A stretch of 64,000 nucleotides of DNA, taken from contig CAILKE010000003.1 of assembly GCA_903834765.1 (NCBI GenBank), forward strand, positions 1-64,000, given 5' to 3'. This document shows positions 45,171 through 54,382 of the stretch, one piece after another (positions within the stretch are counted from its first letter, which is position 1; every line of letters starts with the position of its first letter). Source of the DNA: an uncultured Bacteroidota bacterium (GTDB lineage: Bacteria > Bacteroidota > Bacteroidia > B-17B0 > Aurantibacillaceae). The notes below the pieces were generated by a model. It made no database searches, was not told the origin of the DNA, and saw nothing but the letters and a program-made list of their open reading frames with translations. A program made the translations under genes and the position numbers.

Positions 45171-45830
45171 GTGAAATCTATAGCATTTAGTTTATTATTA
45201 TTGAGTAGTGTTTTACTGAATGCTCAGGATAAAGCTCCTCCATTACCACGTTTTTCGATACGTGCTAGTTGTGGTATTCCTAAATATGTTTCAAGTCAGT
45301 TATTACAGCATGCGTTTTCGGGCGTTATTACTGGTGATGCCACGGTCAATTATAAATTATTTTCTAATTTTTTTGTAGGTGTGGGTTATTCATATACGTA
45401 TTTACAAGCACAAAAAGCATTACGAGATCAGCGTGTTAATACCTATACAGAAATTCAAAATGGATATTTAAAAGTTGGGTATGATCGTTTTTTTAGTGAC
45501 AATGCTTTTACAACTTTATCAATTAATGCAGGATATGGACTAACTTCTTATAAAGGGATTACTTATTATAATGACACTTTAAAAGGAAAATTCCCTACTT
45601 ATTATAATAGTGCATTTGTAGAGACGCAATTAGGTGTTTATTTTTTGGTTGATCCAAACATAGCCATTGGCGGGCATATTGGCTATAATTTTAATTTCTC
45701 AAAATTTGATTTAAATAAGCCTTCAATAGATAAATGGTTACCAAATCAAACAGGAGTTACTAATAAATGGGACATCAGTTCTATAACCTTATGTTTTGGT
45801 TTTTATTATGGTATTGGAAAAAAGAAATAA
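45171..45830 (+). CDS. Outer-membrane beta-barrel-like protein (GTG start)
   Basis: This 219-residue protein has a signal peptide (LLLLSSVLLNAQ) and alternating aromatic/polar strands typical of an eight- to ten-stranded outer-membrane barrel (FVGVGYSYTYL, SINAGYGLTSYKGITYY, and the end ITLCFGFYYGIGKKK). The start is GTG at 45171. The ATG at 45167 is in another frame and stops after seven codons. The function is unknown. It converges with the sigma-partner gene, with one base between the stop codons. Confidence 0.7.
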   Translation: MKSIAFSLLLLSSVLLNAQDKAPPLPRFSIRASCGIPKYVSSQLLQHAFSGVITGDATVNYKLFSNFFVGVGYSYTYLQAQKALRDQRVNTYTEIQNGYLKVGYDRFFSDNAFTTLSINAGYGLTSYKGITYYNDTLKGKFPTYYNSAFVETQLGVYFLVDPNIAIGGHIGYNFNFSKFDLNKPSIDKWLPNQTGVTNKWDISSITLCFGFYYGIGKKK

Positions 45831-45831
45831 C

Positions 45832-47586
45832 TTAAATACCCAATGCTTTTTTTAAATCATTAACATCGTTAATCGCTATACTAAATTCTAATAAAGGAAA
45901 TTTATTTCGGTTCTCTTTTGCAAGAGTCGAAAATATTTCTTTGCTACAGGTGTAAAGCTTACCATTTGCAATTACACATAAACTATAAGTATCCTCGGGA
46001 TTATATGATAATGGAGCGCCAGAAATTAAATTGTAAACTATATTTTTGGTGTGACATACTAAATAGGTAGTAGTTGGCGTAATCGAATTAGTGCCATTAT
46101 TTATAACATAAATTGGATTAATGCTTGCTCCTTTAGGCATACTATTTGGGCAATCAGAATTATAAATTCCAAAGTTACTTACCTGAAATGTTCTCATGAT
46201 GCATTGTTGATTTCCCATCGTTGAAAATTGTTCAGCAAATTGCTTATCTTGTTCTTGCCTTATTTTAATACGTTCTCGAACCAGCTCTTCATTTAATTTT
46301 TTCTGTTCGGCTAAGTAAACTTGTTGCTTGGCTTCAAATTCTTCCTTTAGTTTTTTCTCGTCGGCCTCACGATTCGTTACTAAATTTTTATACTCTCCAA
46401 ATTTTTTCTCGTATGTAGCAATCGCTTTATCATAGTTTGCACCCGTTAATGCCGGATAAACAATTAATTTCTCAACACGTTCTCTTAATCTTAGCGTTAC
46501 TAAATAGTTTTTTCCTTTTTGCGGACCTTCCGAAATTTCTGCGCTACTCCAAGTAATGTCTGATAGTTTAGCGTTGTAATTTTTATTTTCGGACCCAACT
46601 TCAAATACGGCATTTTTAAAAGCCTCTAATTCAGGAAATTCTTTATAGTTCACATCTAATTCAAATTGAGGTCTGCCTTCGGTTGATTTTATTGGCTTAG
46701 TAGGCTGAACAGTCTTAGGTAAAAGATTTACTTTTTTAGTATAAACCACTTTTTCTGCTTCAATTTTTGGTGGAATATCATCTAGTTGTTTTTGTAATTG
46801 TTGCGTTTTAAAATTAGTTTCTTTCGTCTCTTTAGTCTTTTCTATCCCTTTAGTCCCTAAAACATCATGCTTCATATAAACCCAATTTTCGGCAACAGTA
46901 TCTAATACGTATTGATTGAATTTATCGGTTATATTGTTAGACGCTAATTCTACTGTAAGAACTTTCTTAGGATTGACGTACACTTGTTCACCATTCTGAA
47001 ACCCTTTAATGTCAAACATTCCAGCACTTTCTAATGTTGATTTAATACCTGCGCTATCGTAAGCCATGGGAATGCCACTTGCAATAATATCAACTTGATC
47101 ATGAAATTCACGGTATTGAATGTCGACATCTCCAATAATATCTTGCCCTTGTTTATTAACAAAGGCATTTTTAGGAATATAAATTTTGGATTGCTTATGT
47201 TCGATTTTCGCACCTTGTTCAGCTTTTACTTTATAAGAAGTATAAGGAACATTTAGTTTGGAGATGGGTGGTGCGATAAAAGCCTTATTTGGCTTAATTT
47301 TAGGAGTATTTGATATGTTTTTTTGTGAAGTAATTATAGTATCATTGGCTGTTTGTTTTGGTGGATTTTTTTTAAATACGGCAAAATATGTAACGGTGCA
47401 AATAACAGTAACGCCTGTTATAATGGCTGTATAGGTTGCTTTTTTACTCTTTAAAAAACTTACATCGCTTCGGGCCTTTTGTATGCTTTCAGCTTTAAAT
47501 TTATTGACGAGTTCTCCAAAATCTTTATGTGAGTTTATTTCTTCATCAGGAACAGCAGGGCGATTCAAATTAAATTTAGTTGCCAT
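45832..47586 (-). CDS. Large membrane-anchored partner of the sigma factor
   Basis: This 584-residue protein has a short cytoplasmic N-terminus, one membrane helix near 50-70 (ATYTAIITGVTVICTVTYFA), and a long exported part. An immunoglobulin-like/ZU5-like region (about 120-235: GAKIEHKQSKIYIPKNAFVN, then DVDIQYREFHDQVDIIASGI) is followed by coiled-coil rich in KE (near 375-455), and a final globular domain. It overlaps the sigma gene by 11 bases. By position it is a candidate anti-sigma factor sensing something in the periplasm. The ZU5 resemblance is from pattern only. Confidence 0.55.
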   Translation of the reverse strand: MATKFNLNRPAVPDEEINSHKDFGELVNKFKAESIQKARSDVSFLKSKKATYTAIITGVTVICTVTYFAVFKKNPPKQTANDTIITSQKNISNTPKIKPNKAFIAPPISKLNVPYTSYKVKAEQGAKIEHKQSKIYIPKNAFVNKQGQDIIGDVDIQYREFHDQVDIIASGIPMAYDSAGIKSTLESAGMFDIKGFQNGEQVYVNPKKVLTVELASNNITDKFNQYVLDTVAENWVYMKHDVLGTKGIEKTKETKETNFKTQQLQKQLDDIPPKIEAEKVVYTKKVNLLPKTVQPTKPIKSTEGRPQFELDVNYKEFPELEAFKNAVFEVGSENKNYNAKLSDITWSSAEISEGPQKGKNYLVTLRLRERVEKLIVYPALTGANYDKAIATYEKKFGEYKNLVTNREADEKKLKEEFEAKQQVYLAEQKKLNEELVRERIKIRQEQDKQFAEQFSTMGNQQCIMRTFQVSNFGIYNSDCPNSMPKGASINPIYVINNGTNSITPTTTYLVCHTKNIVYNLISGAPLSYNPEDTYSLCVIANGKLYTCSKEIFSTLAKENRNKFPLLEFSIAINDVNDLKKALGI

Positions 47587-48160
47587 AATTTTGTTTTTTA
47601 GTTAGCGTTTTTTTTACTCTGTCAAGTATTCTATATAGTTTTACTTTAGCATTAGTTTCAGTAATGTTAAGTATTTCAGCAATTTCTTTAAAAGCTCTTT
47701 TTTCAAAGAAACGTAATTCGATGAGTTGTAAATCATCTTCAGGTAAATCTTTAATAACGGTCATTAGGATTTTTTGATACTGTTCTAAGTATTCTTCCTC
47801 TACTTCTTCACAAATATTTTTCAAATCACCAATATCCGCATTTACCGTACGAAGATTCTTTTTGGTTCTAAATAATTGCATCACTTCACTATGGGCAATA
47901 CGGTATAACCAACTTGCAAATGGCACTCCTTTATACTCATATTTTTCAATATTAGTTAAGGCTTTCAAAAATACCTGAGAGGTTAAATCGAAGGCTGTGT
48001 CTTTACAATCCATTCTTTGGTATACATACCCAAATATTTGTTTGTAATATTTATCATACAATGGCCCGAAATTTTCTGGGTTTTGTTTTGCAGCTTCAAT
48101 TATTTGTTGTTCGTTCAACAACATTTCAGAAGTATGGTGGTATCTTGGTGAAAATTCCAT
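47576..48160 (-). CDS. ECF-type RNA polymerase sigma factor
   Basis: This 194-residue protein has both sigma regions. Region 2 covers about 28-95 (NFGPLYDKYYKQIFGYVYQRMDCKDTAFDLTSQVFLKAL, split here across the family core), and region 4 about 130-185 (DLPEDDLQLIELRFFEKRAFKEIAEILNITETNAKVKLYR). This is a canonical ECF factor, in contrast to the divergent one at 5016. The downstream partner overlaps it by 11 bases, so the pair is co-translated. It resembles sigma factors that control envelope-stress regulons. Confidence 0.9.
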   Translation of the reverse strand: MEFSPRYHHTSEMLLNEQQIIEAAKQNPENFGPLYDKYYKQIFGYVYQRMDCKDTAFDLTSQVFLKALTNIEKYEYKGVPFASWLYRIAHSEVMQLFRTKKNLRTVNADIGDLKNICEEVEEEYLEQYQKILMTVIKDLPEDDLQLIELRFFEKRAFKEIAEILNITETNAKVKLYRILDRVKKTLTKKQNYGN

Positions 48161-48526
48161 AAATAAACTGCGTATTAGAGCATTGTGAAGTTATAATGTA
48201 AAACCTAAGTAAAAGTTACAGTCAAATCAAGATTAAATGTTAGCTACTTGTTAATTGCCTGAGTATCAAGCCGATTATTTTTAATCAAATTGAGTGAATG
48301 ATGGTTTAAAATAGGCGAAATACTACTTTCGATGAGTGAATGAATTAATTTTGAGGTGAAATTCTTTAAATAAAAGGTGTTTTTTGATCTTAAATTAATT
48401 AAAATATTTAAAATTTGACTTCTGAAGACTTAATTTTTTAGTTCAAAATCGACGAAATTATATTTAAAAGCGAAGTAAATTCTCATTCATAAAAACCTTA
48501 CTTTAGCCTCGCAAAAAACAAACGTT
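48161..48526. other. Intergenic stretch between sigma operon and mgtE
   Basis: This region between divergent genes is AT-rich. I see a TTACTTTAG element near 48497-48505 that may be the mgtE -7 box, and no ORF, tRNA or riboswitch that I can recognise. An M-box-like magnesium riboswitch could be sought here, but I see no clear consensus. Confidence 0.35.
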
Positions 48527-49882
48527 ATGCAATTTGAGTTAAGTTTAGAGTTTATTGAACATTTGCAAGATGCCATCTTAAAAAAAGATGTGGCATATTT
48601 GCAAGCGCAACTCAAAGAGCTTTATCCTGTTGATATAGCTTTAGTTTTAAATCGACTTGATGTAGAAGAAGCTAATTACCTATACGATATTATTGATGAG
48701 GAAATTGCCTCAGACGTATTATTGGAAATGGAGGAAGATAAGCGAGAGGCTTTATTAGCAACTTTCAGTACTAAAGAAATTGCCGAACAGCTTGATAACA
48801 TGGAGTCCGATGATGCGGCCGATATGATTAATGAGCTCCCCGAAGAGATTCAAGATGAGGTACTGTCGCAAATTGAGGATATTGAACAAGCTAGTGACAT
48901 TGCCGATTTATTAAATTTTGAAGAAGGTACAGCAGGATCCTTAATGGCAAAGGAATTAGTGAGTGTTTATGCTCATGAAACCGTAGGTGCTTGTATTGAT
49001 GAAATACGTAAGCAAGCTGAAAGCGTGGATGTGATGTACGCGGTTTATGTGGTTGATGAAAATGAGAAATTAATAGGAATGTTATCTCTCAAAAAATTAA
49101 TCATTTCTCATCCTTTGGCTAAGATTGAAGAAATATATGACGCCGATATTATTTCAGTAAAAACATCTTCATCAAGTGAAGAAGTTGCTGAGTTAATTCA
49201 AAAATACGATTTGGTTGTAATCCCAGTTATAGATCAATTAGGCAGATTAGTTGGCCGAATTACAATTGATGATGTTGTTGATGTGATGCGTGAAGAAGCC
49301 GAAAAAGACATTCAGCGTATGAGTGGTATTACGGACGATGTTGATAGTAATGACAATATTTGGCGTTTATCAAAAGCACGTATTCCTTGGTTATTAGTTG
49401 GCATGTGTGGTGGTATTATTGGATCCCGCATCATTAGCAGTTACGAAGGACAAATTCATTTACGACCAGAAATGGCTTTCTTTATCCCTTTAATTGGAGC
49501 TACTGGTGGAAATGTAGGCGTGCAATCGTCTTCCATCATTGTTCAAGGATTAGCTAATAACACCATGATTAGTGAAAAAATTGCTCCTAAATTATTGAAA
49601 GAATTAAGCGTTGGTTTGATCAATGGAATTATTTGTTCGGGTTTGATTTTGGGATATAATATGCTTATTAGCGAGTCGTGGGCATTAGCAGCTACAGTGA
49701 GTGTGGCATTATTTACGGTAATTATTTGCGCATCATTTTTAGGAACGTTTGTGCCATTAACAATGCATCGTTTTAAAATAAATCCTGCATTAGCTACTGG
49801 TCCTTTTGTTACAACATTAAATGATATTATTGGAATTTCGATTTACTTTTTAGTTGGTCGATTATTGTATGATATTTTTTAG
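48527..49882 (+). CDS. mgtE: Magnesium transporter MgtE
   Basis: MgtE is a dimeric Mg2+ channel gated by internal Mg2+. The 451 residues carry the N-terminal superhelical domain (about 15-130, with DAADMINELPEEIQ near 98), a tandem CBS pair (about 135-250), and five membrane helices from about 280 to the end (VGMCGGIIGSRIISSYEG at the start of the pore domain). The conserved GATGGNVGVQSSSIIVQGLA, which shapes the pore, is near 326-345. It stands alone, upstream of the leaderless gene at 49945. Confidence 0.95.
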   Translation: MQFELSLEFIEHLQDAILKKDVAYLQAQLKELYPVDIALVLNRLDVEEANYLYDIIDEEIASDVLLEMEEDKREALLATFSTKEIAEQLDNMESDDAADMINELPEEIQDEVLSQIEDIEQASDIADLLNFEEGTAGSLMAKELVSVYAHETVGACIDEIRKQAESVDVMYAVYVVDENEKLIGMLSLKKLIISHPLAKIEEIYDADIISVKTSSSSEEVAELIQKYDLVVIPVIDQLGRLVGRITIDDVVDVMREEAEKDIQRMSGITDDVDSNDNIWRLSKARIPWLLVGMCGGIIGSRIISSYEGQIHLRPEMAFFIPLIGATGGNVGVQSSSIIVQGLANNTMISEKIAPKLLKELSVGLINGIICSGLILGYNMLISESWALAATVSVALFTVIICASFLGTFVPLTMHRFKINPALATGPFVTTLNDIIGISIYFLVGRLLYDIF

Positions 49883-49930
49883 TTTTATTTAGTAATTGTA
49901 ATTTCAACTTATTTAATAAGAATAATATTT

Positions 49931-49938
49931 TAACTTTG
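49931..49938 (+). promoter_or_regulatory. -7 element TAACTTTG six bases before an ATG
   Basis: TAACTTTG matches the TAnnTTTG consensus exactly and ends six bases before the ATG at 49945. This predicts a transcript without a 5' leader. The TTG at 49936 that extends the frame lies within this element and so cannot be the start. Confidence 0.6.
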
Positions 49939-49944
49939 GTTATT

Positions 49945-50502
49945 ATGACTGAAAGTCCTTATAAAATAACGATTTCTGAACATATTAATTTACAAGAATT
50001 ATCTAAACATACTTGGATAGTTATTTCGCATGCGTCACGAATTCCCCCACACGTAGGCATTTTAATTGATGGTAATTATAATTCATTAACGATTAAAGGT
50101 CATGAGTTAAATGTGCGCTTGGAAGTATTATTAAAAACCATTCAACAAAAAAAAATAGAAACTCTATTTATTAAACTCGCAAAACATCCTGTATTTAGTG
50201 GACAATACCAATTAGAGGTCTTTCAACATCAAATTCAGCAGTTTACTCAAGTTAATGATGAAACCTCATGCTTAAGTCCTGTTAAGCATTACTTACAAGA
50301 GTTTTATGTAATCCCTTTGCAAGAGTCACAATTATTATTTGAGTTAGTTGAACGTTTAAAACAAAATCAGTATATTCATAAAACTATTGGTTTAAACATA
50401 GATAATAAACTAAAAGGCGAAGATTTTGAGTTGCCCATTTATTCATCCGAGCAATTAAGGTTGGTGATTCAAACTGAGAGAGCTATTTTTTATAAAAAAT
50501 AA
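49945..50502 (+). CDS. Conserved hypothetical protein, possible leaderless start
   Basis: I recognise no family. The 185-residue protein is soluble, with no signal peptide. Visible features are HTWIVISHASRIPPHVGILIDGN (about 22-44) and a leucine-rich C-terminal half (LLFELVERLKQN). It ends one codon before the GNAT gene (stop TAA at 50500-50502, ATG at 50503), so the two are translated together. The earlier in-frame TTG at 49936 is inside the promoter, so the ATG at 49945 is preferred. It could be the substrate or regulator of the acetyltransferase, which is inference. Confidence 0.55.
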   Translation: MTESPYKITISEHINLQELSKHTWIVISHASRIPPHVGILIDGNYNSLTIKGHELNVRLEVLLKTIQQKKIETLFIKLAKHPVFSGQYQLEVFQHQIQQFTQVNDETSCLSPVKHYLQEFYVIPLQESQLLFELVERLKQNQYIHKTIGLNIDNKLKGEDFELPIYSSEQLRLVIQTERAIFYKK

Positions 50503-51024
50503 ATGTTTATACAAACCGAACATATTTATTTAAGAGCACTAGAACCTTCTGATCTAGAGCTGTTATACGCATTTGAAAACAATCGAGAGGTATGGAAAGT
50601 GAGCAATACAATTGCTCCATTCAGTAAGCATATTTTAATGCAATATTTGGAGACTGTCCAAAACGATATTTATACTAATAAACAATTACGATTAATGATT
50701 TGTAAAGTCCAATCGCATCAATGCATTGGAACGATTGATTTATTTGACTTCGAACCATTTCATGCTAGAGTGGGAGTAGGGATTTTAATTTTCGAAGAAT
50801 TTCGTAAACAAGGATCTGCCATTGAAGCTATTGATTTAGTAAAACAATATGTATTTGATACTTTACTTCTTAAACAATTATATTGTAATATTAGCTCATC
50901 AAACAAAGAAAGTATTGCATTATTTGAAAAATGTGGGTTTAAACAAATAGGTCTAAAAAAACAGTGGAATCGTTTATCTAGCAAAGAATATGAAGATGAG
51001 TGGTTGTATCAATTGATTAATTAG
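50503..51024 (+). CDS. GNAT N-acetyltransferase (RimJ/RimL-like)
   Basis: This 173-residue acetyltransferase has the GNAT motifs: LRALEPSDLELLYAFENNREVW (10-31), the CoA-binding GVGILIFEEFRKQGSAIEAI near 90-109, and the C-terminal SNKESIALFEKCGFKQIGLKK. It could acetylate the N-terminus of a ribosomal protein or of spermidine, as RimJ/L or SpeG do. The gene starts right after the stop of the preceding unknown gene, suggesting a two-gene operon. Confidence 0.85.
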   Translation: MFIQTEHIYLRALEPSDLELLYAFENNREVWKVSNTIAPFSKHILMQYLETVQNDIYTNKQLRLMICKVQSHQCIGTIDLFDFEPFHARVGVGILIFEEFRKQGSAIEAIDLVKQYVFDTLLLKQLYCNISSSNKESIALFEKCGFKQIGLKKQWNRLSSKEYEDEWLYQLIN

Positions 51025-51076
51025 TTGTTTATTGAACAGAACCTTTATATGGTTTGTAGTTTTTAGCAAAAAAATG

Positions 51077-51106
51077 TTTGTGATTACAATAAAAATCTTA
51101 TTTTTG
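51077..51106 (+). promoter_or_regulatory. sucC promoter, TTTG-N18-TATTTTTG
   Basis: TTTG (51077-51080) and TATTTTTG (51099-51106) have 18-base spacing. The expected start of transcription is near 51113, about 20 bases before the sucC ATG. Confidence 0.7.
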
Positions 51107-51132
51107 GGTGCAAATTTAGACCCATCCCAATT

Positions 51133-52332
51133 ATGAATATTCATGAATACCAAGGTAAAAGTATATTAAAAAGTTTTGGCGTAGCCATTCAAGAAGGAAT
51201 TGTAGCGGAAACTCCCGAGCAAGCTGTTGAAGCTGCTAAGGAAATGAAAGCTAAATACAACAGCGACTGGGTTGTAGTTAAGGCTCAAATACATGCAGGT
51301 GGACGTGGAAAAGGTGGTGGTGTTAAGTTAGCAAAAAACTTGGACGAAGTAAAACAAAAAGCTAATGATATTATTGGTATGCACCTAATTACACCTCAAA
51401 CAAGTGCAGAAGGAAAATTAGTAAATAAAGTATTAGTTGCTCAGGATGTTTATTATCCTGGAGAATCTCCAACTAAGGAATTTTATATGAGTATTTTATT
51501 AAACCGTTCTACTGGTCGTAATATTATTATGTACAGCACAGAAGGTGGAATGGATATTGAGCAAGTTGCAGAAGCAACTCCACATTTAATTTGGAAAGAA
51601 GAAATTGATCCTAAAGTTGGATTACGTGATTTCCAATGCCGTAAAGTAGCATTTAACTTAGGTTTAAGTGGAAATGCATTTAAGGAAATGACAAAATTCG
51701 TAGCTGCTTTATACAAAGCTTATGATTCAATTGATTCTTCAATGTTTGAAATTAATCCTGTATTAAAAACATCTGATGATAAAATTATTGCTGTTGATGC
51801 TAAAGTAACTTTAGATGATAACGCATTATACCGTCACAAAGATATTGAAGCGATGCGTGATGAAACTGAAGAAAATCCAGTTGACGTTCAAGCTCGTAAA
51901 GCAGAATTAAACTATGTTAAATTAGACGGCAATGTTGGTTGCATGGTTAATGGTGCTGGTTTAGCAATGGCGACTATGGATATCATTAAATTATCAGGTG
52001 GTGAGCCAGCTAATTTCTTAGATGTTGGTGGAACTGCAAATGCCGAACGTGTTGAAAAAGCATTCCATATTATTTTAGGAGATAAAAATGTAAAAGCGAT
52101 TTTAGTAAATATTTTTGGAGGCATTGTTCGCTGCGACCGTGTTGCACAAGGTGTTATTGATGCATATAAAAATATGGGTAACATAACTGTTCCAATCATT
52201 GTTCGTCTGCAAGGAACGAATGCAGAAGCGGCTAAAAAGTTAATTGATGAATCTGGATTAAAAGTATATTCAGCCATTCAATTGCAGGAAGCAGCTGATT
52301 TAGTAGCTAAATTAATAGGAAATAATAATTAA
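51133..52332 (+). CDS. sucC: Succinate-CoA ligase, ADP-forming, beta subunit
   Basis: SucC forms the nucleotide-binding half of succinyl-CoA synthetase in the TCA cycle. MNIHEYQGKSILKSFGV at the start, the ATP-grasp RGKGGGVKLA near 58, and the C-terminal NIFGGIVRCDRVAQGVIDA are diagnostic. At 399 residues it is standard. As in many Bacteroidota, sucD is not adjacent. The following genes (two exported proteins) are unrelated in function but lie close, the first starting 10 bases later. Confidence 0.96.
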   Translation: MNIHEYQGKSILKSFGVAIQEGIVAETPEQAVEAAKEMKAKYNSDWVVVKAQIHAGGRGKGGGVKLAKNLDEVKQKANDIIGMHLITPQTSAEGKLVNKVLVAQDVYYPGESPTKEFYMSILLNRSTGRNIIMYSTEGGMDIEQVAEATPHLIWKEEIDPKVGLRDFQCRKVAFNLGLSGNAFKEMTKFVAALYKAYDSIDSSMFEINPVLKTSDDKIIAVDAKVTLDDNALYRHKDIEAMRDETEENPVDVQARKAELNYVKLDGNVGCMVNGAGLAMATMDIIKLSGGEPANFLDVGGTANAERVEKAFHIILGDKNVKAILVNIFGGIVRCDRVAQGVIDAYKNMGNITVPIIVRLQGTNAEAAKKLIDESGLKVYSAIQLQEAADLVAKLIGNNN

Positions 52333-52342
52333 AAACATCATT

Positions 52343-53242
52343 ATGCTAATCAAAAAACACTTTTTTTTAATTGTTCCATTTGCCGCATCTATTATGCTAA
52401 CCTCTTGTGGTGGCGATAAAACAGAAGCAGTAGATGAAATTGCTGGAGTTGATTCTACAAAAACGGAAGCAACAGACAGCAAAATGTCTGAGACTTTTTT
52501 CCAAGTGCCATCTCCAGGAGAGATGCTAACGTTTATTAAAATGGTAGGCGGTAAAAATAATAAAAATGTTAGTTTTTTAAATAATCCTGACAATCAAAAA
52601 AATTACAGCGATAATAAATCTAAAGCTTTAAATTTTGGTATTTATAGCTGTGATTTAAGCTATTGCTCTATTTTTGAAATAGGGTCGGAAGCAATAAAGT
52701 ATTTTAAAACAGTAAAACAATTAGGTGATCAAATTGGTGTTTCTACTGCTATTAAGCCAGAAGTAATGAAGCGCTTAGAAAGTAATTTAGGGAATCCGGA
52801 TTCGTTGTCAGTTATTACTGACGACGTTTATTTTTCTTCTTTTGAAACACTTGAAGCAAGTAAACAAGGACCAACTTTGTCGTTAGTAGTTGCTGGTGGC
52901 TGGATAGAAAGTTTATATATAGCTATTAATTTAGGTAAGTACGGAGAAAAAAGTCCAATTGTTGAGCGTTTAGCTGATCAAAAATACACATTAGATAATT
53001 TAAATGAATTTCTGAAAAAATATCAAAGCGACGCAAGCGTAGCAGAAGTATTAGTTAAATTTACTGAATTACAAAATGAGTTTAATAAAATAAATGAAAA
53101 AGATGCGGCTACTGTTTCTTCAAGTGATAAAACTAAAAAAATAATAGGTGGTGGTAAAGAATTAGTATTATCTAAAGATCAATATAATGTTATTGTTGAA
53201 AAGATTAAATCAATTCGTAACTCATTTACTTTAACTAAATAA
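52343..53242 (+). CDS. Lipoprotein of unknown function
   Basis: This 299-residue protein has a lipobox (MLTSC22GG) followed by a flexible acidic linker (about 25-50) and an all-helical domain with LNFGIYSCDLSYCSIFEIGSE near 95-115. A C-terminal helix includes SKDQYNVIVEKIKSIRNSF. It is exported and lipid-anchored. I do not recognise a characterised family. It is 10 bases after sucC, in the same direction, and 38 bases before another exported protein, so the three could share a transcript. Confidence 0.6.
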   Translation: MLIKKHFFLIVPFAASIMLTSCGGDKTEAVDEIAGVDSTKTEATDSKMSETFFQVPSPGEMLTFIKMVGGKNNKNVSFLNNPDNQKNYSDNKSKALNFGIYSCDLSYCSIFEIGSEAIKYFKTVKQLGDQIGVSTAIKPEVMKRLESNLGNPDSLSVITDDVYFSSFETLEASKQGPTLSLVVAGGWIESLYIAINLGKYGEKSPIVERLADQKYTLDNLNEFLKKYQSDASVAEVLVKFTELQNEFNKINEKDAATVSSSDKTKKIIGGGKELVLSKDQYNVIVEKIKSIRNSFTLTK

Positions 53243-53280
53243 ACTTATTTCTGATATTTTATAAAACAAAACACATAATT

Positions 53281-53766
53281 ATGAAAAAAATAGCATCAAT
53301 CATTTTTATTTTAAGCACAACTATTGCTCTTGCTCAAACAGGGGTTTGTAGCCAATTTCATCGTAAATATTGTTCGGTAGATGGTGGGGAAAAAGGAGTA
53401 ACTTGGAATTATAATGCACAGTCAAAAAGTGGATTATTTAATCAAGGTATGACTTCAAAAATCCGCTGTGTTATTTATAAAGGAATGGATTATAGAATTA
53501 ATGTTTGTTGCGAAACAGCACTTGGAGATAAAGTTAATTATAAAATTTTTGACGCTCGCACTAATGAGTTATTATTTGATAACGCAACTGCAGAAAACAT
53601 TCCATTATTTGAGTTTCAAAGTACTTCAACTCGCCAATTAATTATTGAGGTAACGGTTCCAAAAGGTGCTACAGATTCTAACAAACACAAGCCTGTGGAT
53701 GCGGCATGTGTAGGATTATTAATTGAAAATAAAGTAACTGCGAAGCAAGGTTTTTCTGTATATTAA
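53281..53766 (+). CDS. Small secreted protein of unknown function
   Basis: This 161-residue protein has a signal peptide (MKKIASIIFILSTTIALAQ). The mature part has cysteines in CSQFHRKYC near 23-31 and in the RINVCCE and DAACVG stretches, and beta-rich segments (GMDYRINVCCET, LLFDNATAENIPLFEFQ). A disulfide-stabilised beta sandwich is likely. The function is unknown. It is followed by an imperfect hairpin with a T-run that ends the sucC run. Confidence 0.6.
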   Translation: MKKIASIIFILSTTIALAQTGVCSQFHRKYCSVDGGEKGVTWNYNAQSKSGLFNQGMTSKIRCVIYKGMDYRINVCCETALGDKVNYKIFDARTNELLFDNATAENIPLFEFQSTSTRQLIIEVTVPKGATDSNKHKPVDAACVGLLIENKVTAKQGFSVY

Positions 53767-53785
53767 TAAGTTTCTCATTACATTT

Positions 53786-53833
53786 AAAGGCCATGAATTT
53801 ACAGATATTAAATCTGAAATTTGTGGCTTTTTT
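53786..53833 (+). terminator. Terminator after the secreted protein gene
   Basis: An imperfect long stem (AAAGGCCATGAATTT... with AAATTTGTGGCTTT) ends in a run of seven T residues at 53827-53833. Confidence 0.6.
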
Positions 53834-53904
53834 AGTATACATGAATAATTTAAGTGTTAATATTTAAACATTGATTAAACATAATTGTTAATGTAAAAAG
53901 TAGT

Positions 53905-54291
53905 ATGGCAGGAATAAATAAGGTAATATTAATAGGTAATTTAGGTAAAGACCCAGAAATTAAATATTTGGAAGGCAATATAGCGAAAGCAAATTTTAGT
54001 ATTGCAACAAGCGAATGGTATAAAGATAAACAAGGTAATAAAGTAGAACAGACCGAATGGCATCATATTGTTCTTTGGAGAAGTATGGCTGAAAGCGCTG
54101 AAAAAATGCTTAAAAAGGGTACACAAGTCTATATAGAAGGCAAATTACAAACTCGCCAATGGATTGATAAAGACAATATAAAAAGAAATATTACAGAAAT
54201 AGTTGGCGAATCATTTTTAATATTACATAAAAAAGACATTACGAATAATTCACCCCCAAGTTCAGAAAATGTTGATTCTGATAATAGTTAA
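53905..54291 (+). CDS. ssb: Single-stranded DNA-binding protein
   Basis: This 128-residue OB-fold protein binds ssDNA in replication and repair. The N-terminal GINKVILIGNLGKDPEIKYL, FSIATSEWYKD near 30, and EWHHIVLWRSMAESAEKMLK near 50-70 are typical. It is shorter than the usual replicative SSB, and the tail ends SENVDSDNS instead of the acidic DDDIPF tip used to recruit partner proteins, so it may be a second, specialised SSB. A DUF3276 gene, also nucleic-acid-binding, lies 91 bases downstream. Confidence 0.88.
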   Translation: MAGINKVILIGNLGKDPEIKYLEGNIAKANFSIATSEWYKDKQGNKVEQTEWHHIVLWRSMAESAEKMLKKGTQVYIEGKLQTRQWIDKDNIKRNITEIVGESFLILHKKDITNNSPPSSENVDSDNS

Positions 54292-54382
54292 TAAAACCTT
54301 AGTTTTCAACTAATTTTCAACAGTATAGTTAGTTGTGATAAAAAATATAAATATTTGTTACGAACTTTAAAAATGTATTAAA

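Noticed and set aside
48161-48526. Possible magnesium riboswitch before mgtE
   Set aside because: I could not find conserved M-box helices by eye. A covariance-model search would decide it.
51024-51060. Possible terminator AACC/GGTT after the GNAT gene
   Set aside because: Only four paired bases and no useful T-run.
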